Assembly: GCA_029310945.1 (NCBI GenBank)
Contig: JARJFC010000013.1
Span: 36,928-100,927 of the forward strand
DNA length: 64,000 nucleotides
Origin: Leptospira sp. 96542
GTDB lineage: Bacteria; Spirochaetota; Leptospiria; Leptospirales; Leptospiraceae
Direction of reading: 5' to 3'
Below, in pieces: positions 35,352 through 44,583 of this stretch. The position numbers and the translations under genes are program-made. Each line of letters opens with the position of its first letter. Within the stretch, counting starts at the first letter, position 1. The notes beneath the pieces were generated by a model that was given only the letters and a program-made list of their open reading frames with translations, did not search any database and had not been told where the DNA came from.

Positions 35352-36782
35352 TTGGCTACGGAAAAAACTCAATATGACGATTTTATCGTAAAAGGGTTTA
35401 TCATTTCGGCTTTAATCTGGGGCGTTGCATCGATGTTATTCGGTGTTATCATCGCATTCCAGTTAGTTTACCCACAGCTGAATTTGGAACTACCTTGGAC
35501 GAGCTTCGGACGGTTACGACCGTTACACACCAACGCTGCCATTTTTGGATTTGCCTTGAGTGTTATTTTTGCCACTGCCTACCACACAGTCCAAAGATTG
35601 TGTCGAGTTCGGATGTGGAATGATACCATGTCAAAAATCCATTTGGTATTATACAACTTAACAATCGTCCTTGCGGCCATCACATTACCACTTGGTTATA
35701 GCCAATCAAAAGAATATGCCGAACTCGAATGGCCTATTGATGTTCTCATCGTGGTATGGTATGTAATTTTCTTTGCCAATTACTTGATGACGGTGATCAA
35801 AAGAAAAGAAGAACAAATGTATGTGGCCATTTGGTTTTACATTGCATCCTTTGTTACGGTGCCTTTGCTTTTTATAGTCAATAACATCGTAATTCCATCG
35901 GGTATACTGAAATCATACTCTGTGTATTCGGGAGTATTTGATGCCAACATCCAATGGTGGTACGGGCACAATGCAGTGGCATTTGTTCTCACAACTCCAT
36001 TTTTGGGGTTAATGTACTATTATCTCCCAAAACATATCAAACAACCGATCTATTCACATAGGCTATCCATCATTCATTTTTGGTCACTCATCTTCATTTA
36101 CATTTGGGCAGGACCTCACCATTTATTGTATTCTCCGATTCCAGAATGGTTACAAACCACGGGCATGGTATTTTCCATCATGTTATGGATGCCTTCTTGG
36201 GGAGGGATGTTGAATGGATTTTTGACCCTCACGCAAGCCAAAGATAAAATCAAAGTGGACGCCACCCTCAAGCTGATGTTAGCTGCCGTGACTTTCTATG
36301 GTATGTCCACATTTGAAGGACCACTACTTTCGATCCGTGCTGTTTCTGCCCTTGGCCACAACACAGATTGGATCATCGGCCACGTTCACGCTGGAACACT
36401 AGGATGGGTTGGTTTTATGTCTGCTGCGGCAATGTATTATTTAGTACCTAGGCTTTGGAATGCCAACCTCTATAGCGAAAAACTTGCCAACTTACATTTC
36501 TGGCTGGGAACTCTCGGAATCCTACTCTACATCATTTCGATGTGGGTTTCCGGAATCACAGAAGGATCTATGTGGAGAGCTGTGGGCGAAAACGGTGAAC
36601 TTGTTTATAAAGATTGGGTCGAAATTGTTGAGTTCTTAAAACCATTTAGACTCTTCCGTGCCATCGGTGGGACACTGTATCTAACAGGTATTATTATCAT
36701 GGTGTACAACTTTATCAAAACCATACAAAACAAGGACAGTGGTTTTGTTGAACAAGACTTAAGAATAGGAGTGAAATCATAA
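35352..36782 (+). CDS. ccoN: cytochrome c oxidase, cbb3 type, subunit I
   Basis: A 476-residue catalytic subunit from a TTG start backed by AAGGAG eight bases upstream. It has twelve transmembrane helices, and histidines that bind haem b, haem b3 and Cu(B) are in RPLHTNAAIFGFAL, YHTVQR, WYGHNAVAFVLT, GPHHLLY and IGHVHAGTLGWVG. It reduces oxygen to water in the inner membrane with high affinity and pumps protons. The stop overlaps the ccoO start by one base. The operon is preceded by FNR-like and Fur-like boxes, suggesting oxygen and iron or peroxide control. Confidence 0.97.
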   Translation: MATEKTQYDDFIVKGFIISALIWGVASMLFGVIIAFQLVYPQLNLELPWTSFGRLRPLHTNAAIFGFALSVIFATAYHTVQRLCRVRMWNDTMSKIHLVLYNLTIVLAAITLPLGYSQSKEYAELEWPIDVLIVVWYVIFFANYLMTVIKRKEEQMYVAIWFYIASFVTVPLLFIVNNIVIPSGILKSYSVYSGVFDANIQWWYGHNAVAFVLTTPFLGLMYYYLPKHIKQPIYSHRLSIIHFWSLIFIYIWAGPHHLLYSPIPEWLQTTGMVFSIMLWMPSWGGMLNGFLTLTQAKDKIKVDATLKLMLAAVTFYGMSTFEGPLLSIRAVSALGHNTDWIIGHVHAGTLGWVGFMSAAAMYYLVPRLWNANLYSEKLANLHFWLGTLGILLYIISMWVSGITEGSMWRAVGENGELVYKDWVEIVEFLKPFRLFRAIGGTLYLTGIIIMVYNFIKTIQNKDSGFVEQDLRIGVKS

Positions 36783-37477
36783 TGTTAGGATTTAACAAAT
36801 TCTTAGATTGGTTTTCAGAAATAGCTGATCACTGGGATACAAAAGGGATTAAGTTTACTGTTTATACCACGATTGCCGTTGTGATTGGAGGATTATTCGA
36901 ACTCATCCCTCCATTTTTTCTAACAAAAACGGTAACACCCATTTCCACAGTAAAACCCTACTCTGCTTTGGAACTTGCAGGGAGAGATACCTACCAGAAA
37001 GAAGGGTGTATTGGTTGCCATACACAAATGGTTCGTCCATTCAAATGGGAAGTGGACAGGTTTGATCCAGCAAAAGCGTACGGAAGGAACGGTTATTCAA
37101 AAGGTGGTGAGTATGTATATGATCATCCTTTTTTATGGGGATCCAAACGTACAGGTCCCGATCTTGCCCATGAATCCCAAATGTTAAGATCAGATGAGTG
37201 GCATAAAAACCATCTTTTGAATCCAAGAACAGTGGGAGGAGTTCCAAACTCAATCATGCCCGCATACCCATGGTTATTTGAAGATTCGCACAAAATTGAT
37301 ATTGAACAAGTTGTGGCAAATATGAAAGCACTTAGAGCCATTGGAGTTCCTTACACTGAAGATGATCTTTCAAATGCACCTTCTCTATTGAAAAACAAAA
37401 CCGAAGGTGATGCTTTAGTTGCCTATTTACAAAAATTAGGTCGTGACTCGGCAGAATTACAAAAAGGGATGAAGTAA
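36782..37477 (+). CDS. ccoO: cytochrome c oxidase, cbb3 type, subunit II
   Basis: A 231-residue monohaem cytochrome c. It has one N-terminal membrane anchor (FTVYTTIAVVIGGLFELIPPFFL) and one haem attachment site, EGCIGCHTQMVRPF. The later NSIMPAYPWLF supplies the axial Met. It passes electrons from CcoP to CcoN on the periplasmic side. It overlaps ccoN by one base (TAATG) and is followed four bases later by ccoQ. Confidence 0.96.
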   Translation: MLGFNKFLDWFSEIADHWDTKGIKFTVYTTIAVVIGGLFELIPPFFLTKTVTPISTVKPYSALELAGRDTYQKEGCIGCHTQMVRPFKWEVDRFDPAKAYGRNGYSKGGEYVYDHPFLWGSKRTGPDLAHESQMLRSDEWHKNHLLNPRTVGGVPNSIMPAYPWLFEDSHKIDIEQVVANMKALRAIGVPYTEDDLSNAPSLLKNKTEGDALVAYLQKLGRDSAELQKGMK

Positions 37478-37481
37478 AGTT

Positions 37482-37631
37482 ATGGATGATTCAAATTTAT
37501 TGCTCATTTACAAAAGTTTGCGATTACCACTACTCGTTCTAGCAATTGGTTACATCACATACTACGTTTATAAACAGCGAACTAAAGACGAAATGGAAAA
37601 ACCCAAGTATCGTATGCTTGAGGAGGACTAA
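37482..37631 (+). CDS. ccoQ: cbb3 oxidase small subunit CcoQ
   Basis: A 49-residue protein, read directly from the sequence: one transmembrane helix (LRLPLLVLAIGYITYYVY) followed by a charged tail, MEKPKYRMLEED. Size, topology and position between ccoO and ccoP fit CcoQ, which stabilises the oxidase complex. The tail resembles the CcoS tail further down (SPKYRMFFEEE), hinting at shared ancestry or a common interaction. The following gene begins four bases after its stop. Confidence 0.8.
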   Translation: MDDSNLLLIYKSLRLPLLVLAIGYITYYVYKQRTKDEMEKPKYRMLEED

Positions 37632-37635
37632 ATAA

Positions 37636-38163
37636 ATGAAAGAACCAAAAGAAGTAGACGGGATTTTTCAAGCAGACAACCCCATGCCAGCTTGGTGGAA
37701 ATTAGTATGGCTTATAAGCATCATCGTTTCGATTGGCTACGTATTTTATTTTCACTGGTATTCAGATTGGCCACAAGAAATTGCCTTTGAGAAAGAAGTT
37801 GCAGAACATGAAACTAATTTCCCATCAAAACCAAGTTTGGTTGTCAATGAGGAAGACGGCTCAAATCCTTATCGTGGAGACGCAGTTGCAATCAAAGAAG
37901 GCGAAGGAACCTATAAACAAATTTGTTCCGCATGCCATGGCCCTACTGGTGAAGGTGCCGTTGGCCCAAGTCTTGTAGATTCAGACTGGATACACGGAAA
38001 CACCGACAAAGAAGTTTTTCATAACATCATGAAAGGCATTGGACCTGAGAGGCAAAAATTGAACCGGGGCGGAATGCCCGCCTGGGAAGGATTAGGTGCA
38101 GAAAAGATTTACGCAGTTATGGCTTGGTTAGCAACAAAAAATGGAACACTAAAGGCAAAATAG
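37636..38163 (+). CDS. ccoP: cbb3 oxidase subunit III, single-haem CcoP
   Basis: A 175-residue protein: a CcoP N-terminal segment (DGIFQADNPMPAWWKLVW and one helix IISIIVSIGYVFYF-like) and a cytochrome c domain with one attachment site (ICSACHGPTGEG) and an axial Met in RGGMPAWEG. Standard CcoP is about 300 residues and dihaem; here one haem domain is absent with no sign of a broken frame. Electrons probably reach CcoO through this single haem. It lies between ccoQ and ccoG. Confidence 0.93.
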   Translation: MKEPKEVDGIFQADNPMPAWWKLVWLISIIVSIGYVFYFHWYSDWPQEIAFEKEVAEHETNFPSKPSLVVNEEDGSNPYRGDAVAIKEGEGTYKQICSACHGPTGEGAVGPSLVDSDWIHGNTDKEVFHNIMKGIGPERQKLNRGGMPAWEGLGAEKIYAVMAWLATKNGTLKAK

Positions 38164-38165
38164 CG

Positions 38166-39485
38166 ATGATAATATCAAGACCACAATCAGGGAAAGTTAG
38201 AACACGTAGAAACATCGTAATGAGTTTTTTGGTATTTCTTTTTGTGGCTGCCCCGTGGGTGATGATGCCCTCGGGAACTCCACTCATTCGTTTGGACATA
38301 CCCAAACGAATGTTTCATTTGTTTGGTGGTCTTTTTATTCCACAGGAAGGACTCATCCTGTGGTTTTTTCTCCTCACCATGGGCTTGTCTCTGTTCTTTT
38401 TCACCTCCATTATTGGCCGCGTTTGGTGCGGGTGGGGGTGTCCTCAAACCATCTATACAGATTTATTTGATCGAATTGGACGGTTTGTCCTCGATTCAAA
38501 ATACGGCAAAAAAGATGCCCCAAAACTAAAAACCACTATTGTATACTTTTTATGGATCGTTGTGTCTTTTATCGCATCATTTCATTGGGTAGGTTATTTC
38601 GTAAATCCTTACGAGATGGCCGCAACTCTAACCTCCGCATCAATATTTTCAGAAACTTACTTTTATTTTATACTATTTTTCACCTTTGCAATGTTTGTTG
38701 ATATTGGATTTATCCGCGAACAATTTTGTAAGTATGCATGCCCGTATGCAAGATTTCAAACAATTCTCATGGATGAACACTCCTGGAATGTAACATACGA
38801 TTTTAAGCGTGGTGAACCGCGCAGGAACAAAACAGAAAAAATTGGAGATTGTGTGGCCTGCAATATGTGTGTTGCTGTATGCCCAACAGGGATAGATATC
38901 CGCGATGGTTTACAAGTTGGTTGTGTCGCTTGTGGAAAATGTGTCGATGCCTGCACTTCCATAATGGCAAGAGAAGATAAAAAAACACTCATCGGCTATT
39001 TTTCACTCAAACAAATCGAAACTGGTGCACCTATCAAGTGGATACGTCCAAGAACGGTTTTGTATGCAATTTTACTTACTTGCGTACTTGTAGGTGCAAG
39101 TTATAAACTCATCACTCGTGTTCCAATGTCACTCATTGCCGCATCCAACAAATCAATGCCGCCCATTCTCATTCCTGATAATAAAATTAGAGCTTTTGTG
39201 GCTTTACGAATTCAAAACATTGCCCCTCTCAAAAATGAGTTTCAACTCAAAGCATATGACACAAGACATGGTAAGGAAATTTTAATTCGATCAGGAGAGG
39301 ATGATAATCGTTTTGCATTATCCTCTGGTGAAATAAAAAGTTTTTCTGTCGTACTCGAAACTTCTCCCCTATCCGATTCAGAACTACAAGAAGGATATTT
39401 ACCTGGGGCGATAGTCCTTAGCAATGCCAATGAACCAGACCAAAAAATTGAAAAAATACTCTCAATCAGTTTACCAAGGAGATAA
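38166..39485 (+). CDS. ccoG: cbb3 oxidase assembly protein CcoG (FixG), polyferredoxin-like
   Basis: About 439 residues from the ATG that begins two bases after the ccoP stop (upstream in-frame codons overlap ccoP and are less likely). Membrane helices come first, with the Cys sites WCGWGCPQTIYTD and FCKYACPYARFQT. A double 4Fe-4S ferredoxin region follows (CVACNMCVAVCPTG and CVACGKCVDACTS), then a helix and a C-terminal periplasmic beta domain. CcoG is a Cu(II) reductase supplying Cu(I) for oxidase assembly. It is followed two bases later by ccoH. Confidence 0.95.
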   Translation: MIISRPQSGKVRTRRNIVMSFLVFLFVAAPWVMMPSGTPLIRLDIPKRMFHLFGGLFIPQEGLILWFFLLTMGLSLFFFTSIIGRVWCGWGCPQTIYTDLFDRIGRFVLDSKYGKKDAPKLKTTIVYFLWIVVSFIASFHWVGYFVNPYEMAATLTSASIFSETYFYFILFFTFAMFVDIGFIREQFCKYACPYARFQTILMDEHSWNVTYDFKRGEPRRNKTEKIGDCVACNMCVAVCPTGIDIRDGLQVGCVACGKCVDACTSIMAREDKKTLIGYFSLKQIETGAPIKWIRPRTVLYAILLTCVLVGASYKLITRVPMSLIAASNKSMPPILIPDNKIRAFVALRIQNIAPLKNEFQLKAYDTRHGKEILIRSGEDDNRFALSSGEIKSFSVVLETSPLSDSELQEGYLPGAIVLSNANEPDQKIEKILSISLPRR

Positions 39486-39487
39486 TT

Positions 39488-39976
39488 ATGTTTCAAAACC
39501 TACACCCCTCACTCCGAAATGCCATGTATATGGTACTCGTTAGTTTCATTGCCTTAGTATCTGCTACAGTTTACACGATTCGCCTAACATACAAACATTT
39601 TGAGCCTGTCATGGATAAAAATTATTATGAAATTGGTTTAAATTACGAAAAGGCAATTGAGAATCAAAAAACACTTATGCAAGAAGGTTACTCGATTCAG
39701 TCCAATTGGGATCAGGCTACGATCATTCCAATGGGAGAACATCTAATCAAAGTTAATATAGAAAAGTATGGGTATGCTGTGGCAACCCCAAAAGTGACAC
39801 TTACGCTCGAGCGAAATGCAACTACCTCACAAACTTTAAAGTATGATCTAAAACAAGATGTTGGTCACTTCGTTGCCAATATCAACCTAAAAGAAAAAGG
39901 AACTTGGAATACACGGATCATAACCGAAATAGCCGGTAAACAGTTCGAAAAAGAAGGAATTATCATTGTAAGATGA
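39488..39976 (+). CDS. ccoH: FixH/CcoH family protein
   Basis: A 162-residue protein with one membrane anchor (AMYMVLVSFIALVSATVYTI), a conserved DKNYYEIGLNYEKAIENQK segment and an immunoglobulin-like periplasmic domain. CcoH is required for cbb3 maturation and sits with CcoI in the membrane. It overlaps the P-type ATPase gene by four bases (ATGA). Confidence 0.9.
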   Translation: MFQNLHPSLRNAMYMVLVSFIALVSATVYTIRLTYKHFEPVMDKNYYEIGLNYEKAIENQKTLMQEGYSIQSNWDQATIIPMGEHLIKVNIEKYGYAVATPKVTLTLERNATTSQTLKYDLKQDVGHFVANINLKEKGTWNTRIITEIAGKQFEKEGIIIVR

Positions 39977-42456
39977 ACGATCCTTCAGCGATGAAAATTG
40001 CAAGTATCGACGACAAAATAATTGAATATTGTGATCATTGTTCTAATCCCATTCGTTTGGTTCGTATTGAAAACAAAATAGAAAATAACACCAAACTGTT
40101 TTGCTGCGAGGGCTGTGAAACAGTTTACGGAATGATCCAAACACTCGGGGGAAACCATTATTACAAACTCAAAGGAAATACAAAACTTGAGCCAGTATCT
40201 TTGGAAAATGAAAATTCATTTGAAGATAATCATTTTGTATATGAGAAATTTGTAAGGCAAACTGGAGCGAATTCAGAAATTTACATTCAAATTACCAATA
40301 TCCATTGTTCCGCCTGTGTATGGATCAATGAGAAAGTTCTAAATGAGGAGCCTGGTATCATATCGGCTCAGATCAATTTTGCATCAGGAAGAGCCAAGGT
40401 AGTTTTTGATTCATCCAGAATCAACATACCAAAAATTTTATCTGTAATCAAAACGATCGGATACAAACCTGTTTTGTTTTCGCCAAATGCAAAAGGTTTA
40501 GAAAAATCTAAACAACTAAAATCATTATTTCTACGCATTGGGGTCGCTGGATTTTCATTTGGGAACATTATGATCCTAAGTGTGGCACTGTATTCAGGTT
40601 ACTTCACAGGTATAGACTCTGAAATCAAACGCCTTTTCCATTTTGTTTCTTGGGTTTTTGCAACGCCTGCCTATTTGTATTCAGGTTATCCGTTTATGAT
40701 TGGTTTTTTCAATAGCATTCGAAGAAAAACCCTTTCGATGGATTTTTTACTTTTTTTAGGAATCTCCCTCGCATATTTTTATTCCGTTTATGTTACGTTA
40801 AGTGACAAAGGTGAAGTTTATTTTGATTCTGTTGCCATGATTTACTTCTTTGTGCTCATTGGTAAGTATTTCGAAGAAAAAGCAAGGGTATTCGCATCAG
40901 AAAAACTAGAGTCTATACTATGTAAACTTCCCGAAACGAGTTTAAAACTTGTGGGTGATGAGGAAGTCCTCATCCCAAGCGAAGAAATCAAAACAGGAGA
41001 CAGAATCAAAGTGGCGCCTGGAAAACGAATTCCAGTCGATGCTCTACTCGATTCAGATACAGTTTATCTCGATGAATCATTTTTAACAGGTGAGTCACTA
41101 CCGATTAAAAAATCAAAAGGAGATACAATACTTGCGGGTTCACTTACCATTGATTTCCCAGCAATTCTTTATGCAAGATCGGACTACCATGCATCTACTC
41201 TTTCTTCTTTAAAGTTGCGTTTGGAAGAAGCTCTCCACTTAAAACCAAAAATTCAAATTTTAACAGAAAAAATTGCTTCTTATTTTATCAGTGTTGTATT
41301 CGCATTAGCGTTTGTTAGTTTTTTTGTTTGGTATTGGTATACAGGAGGCAATTTAGAACTGAGTTTGGTAACGACGATTTCTGTTCTCATCGTCGCCTGC
41401 CCATGCGCACTTGGAATTGCAGTTCCTACGGCACTGGTCACCAATCATATTCTAAATGCAGAAAAGGGAGTGTTGCTAAAAAACCCTTCTGTGATCGAAC
41501 CCCTAGCCAATGCTTCCGAAATATTTCTGGATAAAACGGGAACACTAACTGAAGGAAAGTTTTTGGTAAGAGAAGTTAATTTAGATCCAAAATACTTCCA
41601 TTATGTTTATTTGATCGAAAAGGAAATCACACATCCCATCGCAAAGTCCATTACCCAATATTTAAATCGTTTGGAATTGGTGCGAAAAAACTCAAAATCA
41701 ATAAAAATTATTTCAATCCAAAATTTGCCAGGGTTAGGCGTTATCGCCAAACTTAAGGAAAATGGAAAAATCTATGAATTTTACATTGGAAATCATAAAT
41801 TATTTCAAAATCGAGAAATCCAAATTATAGAAAACAAGGAGACAATTGGTAGCCACGTTTACTTTGGAAGAGACAATGTATTTTTAGGTAGTTTTTATTT
41901 GGCAGATCAATTGCGAGAACAAGCCCAATCATTCGTAAATGAAATTAAATCGCTCATTCCAAAAGTTTCCATGCTTTCTGGCGATAGAAATGATGCGGTT
42001 CAATCTCTAGCGAACAATCTGGGAATAGGAGGTTACCATTCAGAACTTTCTCCAGAGGACAAACGTATGTTTATCGAAAATTCGCAAAAGAACGGGAACA
42101 CAGTGATCATGGTTGGGGACGGCATCAATGATAGTTTAAGCCTCGTCCGCGCCGATGTTTCTATTTCTCATTCAGAAGCTGAAGATATGTCACTTGAGAA
42201 ATCTGACGTTGTGTTAACATCAGGAAATTTAAATGGTTTGATTCATTCCATTGTTTCTGCAAAAAAAACCAAACAGATCATTTTACAAAATATAATTATT
42301 TCTTTTTGTTATAATTCTATAATGTTGCCACTCGCAATGTTTGGTTTGATGTTACCAGTCATTTGTTCCATTTTTATGGCTTTATCTAGTTTGACAGTCT
42401 TACTAAACTCTTTATCACTACGAATACGGATACCAAAATGGAAGCCCTCTACTTAA
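39973..42456 (+). CDS. ccoI: copper-exporting P-type ATPase for cbb3 assembly
   Basis: An 827-residue P1B ATPase of the CcoI/FixI group. It has an N-terminal Cys-rich region typical of this group (CDHCSNP, LFCCEGCETVYGMI), a heavy-metal domain with NIHCSACVWINE, the TGES loop (FLTGESLP), the copper-binding transmembrane IVACPCALGIAVP, phosphorylation site DKTGTLTEG, THPIA and GDGINDS. It moves copper out of the cytoplasm for insertion into CcoN. Its 3' end overlaps the ccoS gene by 19 bases. Confidence 0.96.
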   Translation: MNDPSAMKIASIDDKIIEYCDHCSNPIRLVRIENKIENNTKLFCCEGCETVYGMIQTLGGNHYYKLKGNTKLEPVSLENENSFEDNHFVYEKFVRQTGANSEIYIQITNIHCSACVWINEKVLNEEPGIISAQINFASGRAKVVFDSSRINIPKILSVIKTIGYKPVLFSPNAKGLEKSKQLKSLFLRIGVAGFSFGNIMILSVALYSGYFTGIDSEIKRLFHFVSWVFATPAYLYSGYPFMIGFFNSIRRKTLSMDFLLFLGISLAYFYSVYVTLSDKGEVYFDSVAMIYFFVLIGKYFEEKARVFASEKLESILCKLPETSLKLVGDEEVLIPSEEIKTGDRIKVAPGKRIPVDALLDSDTVYLDESFLTGESLPIKKSKGDTILAGSLTIDFPAILYARSDYHASTLSSLKLRLEEALHLKPKIQILTEKIASYFISVVFALAFVSFFVWYWYTGGNLELSLVTTISVLIVACPCALGIAVPTALVTNHILNAEKGVLLKNPSVIEPLANASEIFLDKTGTLTEGKFLVREVNLDPKYFHYVYLIEKEITHPIAKSITQYLNRLELVRKNSKSIKIISIQNLPGLGVIAKLKENGKIYEFYIGNHKLFQNREIQIIENKETIGSHVYFGRDNVFLGSFYLADQLREQAQSFVNEIKSLIPKVSMLSGDRNDAVQSLANNLGIGGYHSELSPEDKRMFIENSQKNGNTVIMVGDGINDSLSLVRADVSISHSEAEDMSLEKSDVVLTSGNLNGLIHSIVSAKKTKQIILQNIIISFCYNSIMLPLAMFGLMLPVICSIFMALSSLTVLLNSLSLRIRIPKWKPST

Positions 42457-42629
42457 CCATCCCTATGGCAATGTGTATTGCTGCGTTCTTTTTATGGGTT
42501 TTTATATTGGCCTTTAAAAAAGGGCAGTTCGAAGACATAGAATCTCCAAAATACCGAATGTTCTTTGAAGAAGAATTTCCCAAAGAGCCTACAAACAAAG
42601 ATAAAGATGGATCTAACACTCAATCTTAG
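42438..42629 (+). CDS. ccoS: cbb3 oxidase maturation protein CcoS
   Basis: A 63-residue single-helix protein: ALYLTIPMAMCIAAFFLWVFILAFKKGQFEDIESPKY begins with the membrane helix and continues with the conserved KxGQFED-x-ExPxYR motif of CcoS. CcoS is needed for haem b and copper insertion into CcoN. It starts inside the end of ccoI and its end overlaps the next gene by 23 bases, so the three genes are translationally coupled. Confidence 0.93.
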   Translation: MEALYLTIPMAMCIAAFFLWVFILAFKKGQFEDIESPKYRMFFEEEFPKEPTNKDKDGSNTQS

Positions 42630-43293
42630 TTTCTTTGGATCATTGTTTATTTATGGTATAACAAGTAGTGTACATTGTGTTTTTATGTGCGGGCCATTTT
42701 TGTCCGTTTTGAACACAGAGAAAAATAGTTTATTCCCCATTGTTTTTTATCAGTTAGGAAGAGTTTTATCATATGTAATCATTGGTATGTTACTTGGATT
42801 CCTTGGTAAAGGAGCGAACGCACTTGGTGAACTAACTAATGTTCAATCTATGGCAGGTATCTTTGCTTTTATTTTTTTGATTCTTTTGGGTTTACGGCTC
42901 ATCAGTTTCAATTCTGTGAATTTTAATCTTAAAATACCAAAATTCTTTACTCATTTCACCGTATGGATCCGAAAACGGTTCAGTCTCAAAGGGCTTGGTT
43001 TTGGCATCGGACTTACAAGTGGGTTGTTACCCTGCGGAGTTCTATACCCTGCTTACGCTGCTTCCTTTGCAACAGGTAGCGTTTTGTTTGGCGGGCTGAC
43101 TATGGCTTTTTTTTACTTTGGCACTCTACCTGCCCTACTCAGTCTGGGTTTTGTCACAGGTATTGTAAGAAAACACATCCAAACCAAATGGATTCCTTTA
43201 TTTGGAGTGATACTCATTACCATAAGTGTTGGTTTTATTGTTTACCGAATATTTTACCACTCACATTCAGAAAGTTGTGACCATATTTTATGA
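42607..43293 (+). CDS. DsbD_2 / TauE-like membrane protein of the cbb3 operon
   Basis: About 228 residues from the ATG inside ccoS; six membrane helices. The first helix region has SSVHCVFMCGPFLS, the His-Cys and Met-Cys-Gly pattern of the family usually placed at the end of cco operons (sulfite exporter TauE/SafE-like or UreH-like, PF13386). GLTSGLLPCGVLYPAYAASFA carries another conserved Cys. Homologues are thought to move copper or reducing power for cytochrome oxidase assembly; here that is by context only. It is the last gene of the operon. Confidence 0.85.
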   Translation: MDLTLNLSFFGSLFIYGITSSVHCVFMCGPFLSVLNTEKNSLFPIVFYQLGRVLSYVIIGMLLGFLGKGANALGELTNVQSMAGIFAFIFLILLGLRLISFNSVNFNLKIPKFFTHFTVWIRKRFSLKGLGFGIGLTSGLLPCGVLYPAYAASFATGSVLFGGLTMAFFYFGTLPALLSLGFVTGIVRKHIQTKWIPLFGVILITISVGFIVYRIFYHSHSESCDHIL

Positions 43294-43328
43294 CTTTAAA
43301 AACCAATACCAGAATCAGAATCAAAGAA

Positions 43329-43583
43329 TTATAATGAAACAATATATTCTGTAGATAATTCCTCGATTAAGTAATCCAAGTTGTTGGAAATTTGGTAAGG
43401 TTCCACTAGATACTCATTTGTCAAAAACACTCCGAAAAATACAACGAACATAGCCACGGATGCAACCGTACGTTTTGTTCTCTGTTCTTTTTTATAACGG
43501 TTTTTTATATTTTGAACCATTTTAGATTCAAAATTTGCATCATTCATTAAACTTTCCCAACGTTTAGGATTCTTGGAATTCAT
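43329..43583 (-). CDS. small membrane protein, probable anti-sigma factor
   Basis: An 84-residue protein: a cytoplasmic N-terminal helix of about 40 residues (KRWESLMNDANFESKMVQNIKNRY), one membrane helix (VASVAMFVVFFGVFLTNEYL) and a short acidic periplasmic tail. It overlaps the ECF sigma gene by 20 bases and follows it in transcription. Size, topology and place match short transmembrane anti-sigma factors such as CnrY, though no sequence motif proves this. Confidence 0.6.
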   Translation of the reverse strand: MNSKNPKRWESLMNDANFESKMVQNIKNRYKKEQRTKRTVASVAMFVVFFGVFLTNEYLVEPYQISNNLDYLIEELSTEYIVSL

Positions 43584-44091
43584 TTTGATTCTCCCTCATC
43601 ATATTTTTTTTGATCCATTCTTTTGCTCGAAACAACCTCGACTTGACTGTTCCTTCTTTTATGTCCATATGTTTAGCAATTTCTTCCATACTATGACCAG
43701 CAAGATACATTCTCAGTGCATTCTGATACACAGCTGGAACCTTAATGAGTGCAGATTCAATCCATTCCTTTTTATCAGAATCATCTTTGATTTCTTCCGT
43801 TGCGGTTTTAACCATGCCTTGGTCTAAATATCTTTTTGCTTTTTCTTCTTCTCGCAACCTTTTTTGGTTCATACGAATGGCTTCATTACGAGCAATTGTA
43901 TAAATCCAAGTAGAAATTTTAGATCTGCCATCAAAGTTTCCCTTTTGTAAAGCTTTATAAACTCTAAAATAAACTTCTTGCACAACATCGTCAGTGGCAT
44001 CATCAAAACGATCGATGAGGGTATCACCGATCGCTTTGAAAACAAGTCGTTTCGTATCAGAAACGACTTGATTGAATTCAGAATCCGTCAT
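43564..44091 (-). CDS. ECF-family RNA polymerase sigma factor
   Basis: A 175-residue group IV sigma factor. Region 2 is DRFDDATDDVVQEVYFRVYKAL followed by RSKISTWIYTIARNEAIRMNQ, the classic -10 recognition helix; region 4 is VPAVYQNALRMYLAGHSMEEIAKHMDIKEGTVKSRLFRAKEWI. It would drive a small regulon including its own operon. It is preceded by a Spy/CnrX-like gene seven bases away and followed by the putative anti-sigma gene that overlaps it. Confidence 0.93.
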   Translation of the reverse strand: MTDSEFNQVVSDTKRLVFKAIGDTLIDRFDDATDDVVQEVYFRVYKALQKGNFDGRSKISTWIYTIARNEAIRMNQKRLREEEKAKRYLDQGMVKTATEEIKDDSDKKEWIESALIKVPAVYQNALRMYLAGHSMEEIAKHMDIKEGTVKSRLFRAKEWIKKNMMRENQNEFQES

Positions 44092-44097
44092 TAGTGT

Positions 44098-44556
44098 TTA
44101 ATCCTCTGACGATGAGGGTGCATGGTGTTTGGAGAATTTTTCGATCAGTTCTGCAAACTTTTCACGTTGTTCTGGTTTTAAGATTGCATGGAACTCAACA
44201 AGTTTGGCATGGAAAAATTTGCGCATCTCTTGGTGGCGTACATCTTTTTCTGAGCTCATTTTGTCCAAAACTTTGGAATCAATTTTTTCCTGTCTAACTT
44301 GTTTTGCTATTTCACTCGCCCAATTCATATGTTTAGGTTTGAGCTCTTTGTGTTTAGCGATGATTTCTGATTTGATTGTCCCCAATTTTGCAATTTGGCT
44401 TTCGTCCAAATCCAATTTTGAAGTGAGTTTTGAAGCCACCCACTCCACTCGTTTTTCAAAACTATGGTGGCCACGGCAGTTTGCAAAAACCAACCCGAAG
44501 GCAAATACAAAGCCTACAAGTGTTGTGATTCGGAATATTTTTTTGAGAGATTTCAT
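44098..44556 (-). CDS. Spy/CpxP/CnrX-like periplasmic protein
   Basis: A 152-residue mostly helical protein. A signal segment (ITTLVGFVFAFGLVFANC) ends in a possible lipobox Cys followed by RGHHS, a His pair that could bind metal. The helices KLDLDESQIAKLGTIKSEIIAKHKELK and ILKPEQREKFAELIEKF have the repeated pattern of the LTxxQ motif family (Spy, CpxP, CnrX, ZraP). These proteins bind metal or unfolded proteins in the periplasm. It is first in an operon with an ECF sigma and a small membrane protein, as CnrX stands with CnrH and CnrY. Confidence 0.75.
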   Translation of the reverse strand: MKSLKKIFRITTLVGFVFAFGLVFANCRGHHSFEKRVEWVASKLTSKLDLDESQIAKLGTIKSEIIAKHKELKPKHMNWASEIAKQVRQEKIDSKVLDKMSSEKDVRHQEMRKFFHAKLVEFHAILKPEQREKFAELIEKFSKHHAPSSSED

Positions 44557-44583
44557 TTGAACCTTCCTTCTCTATTTGTGCCA

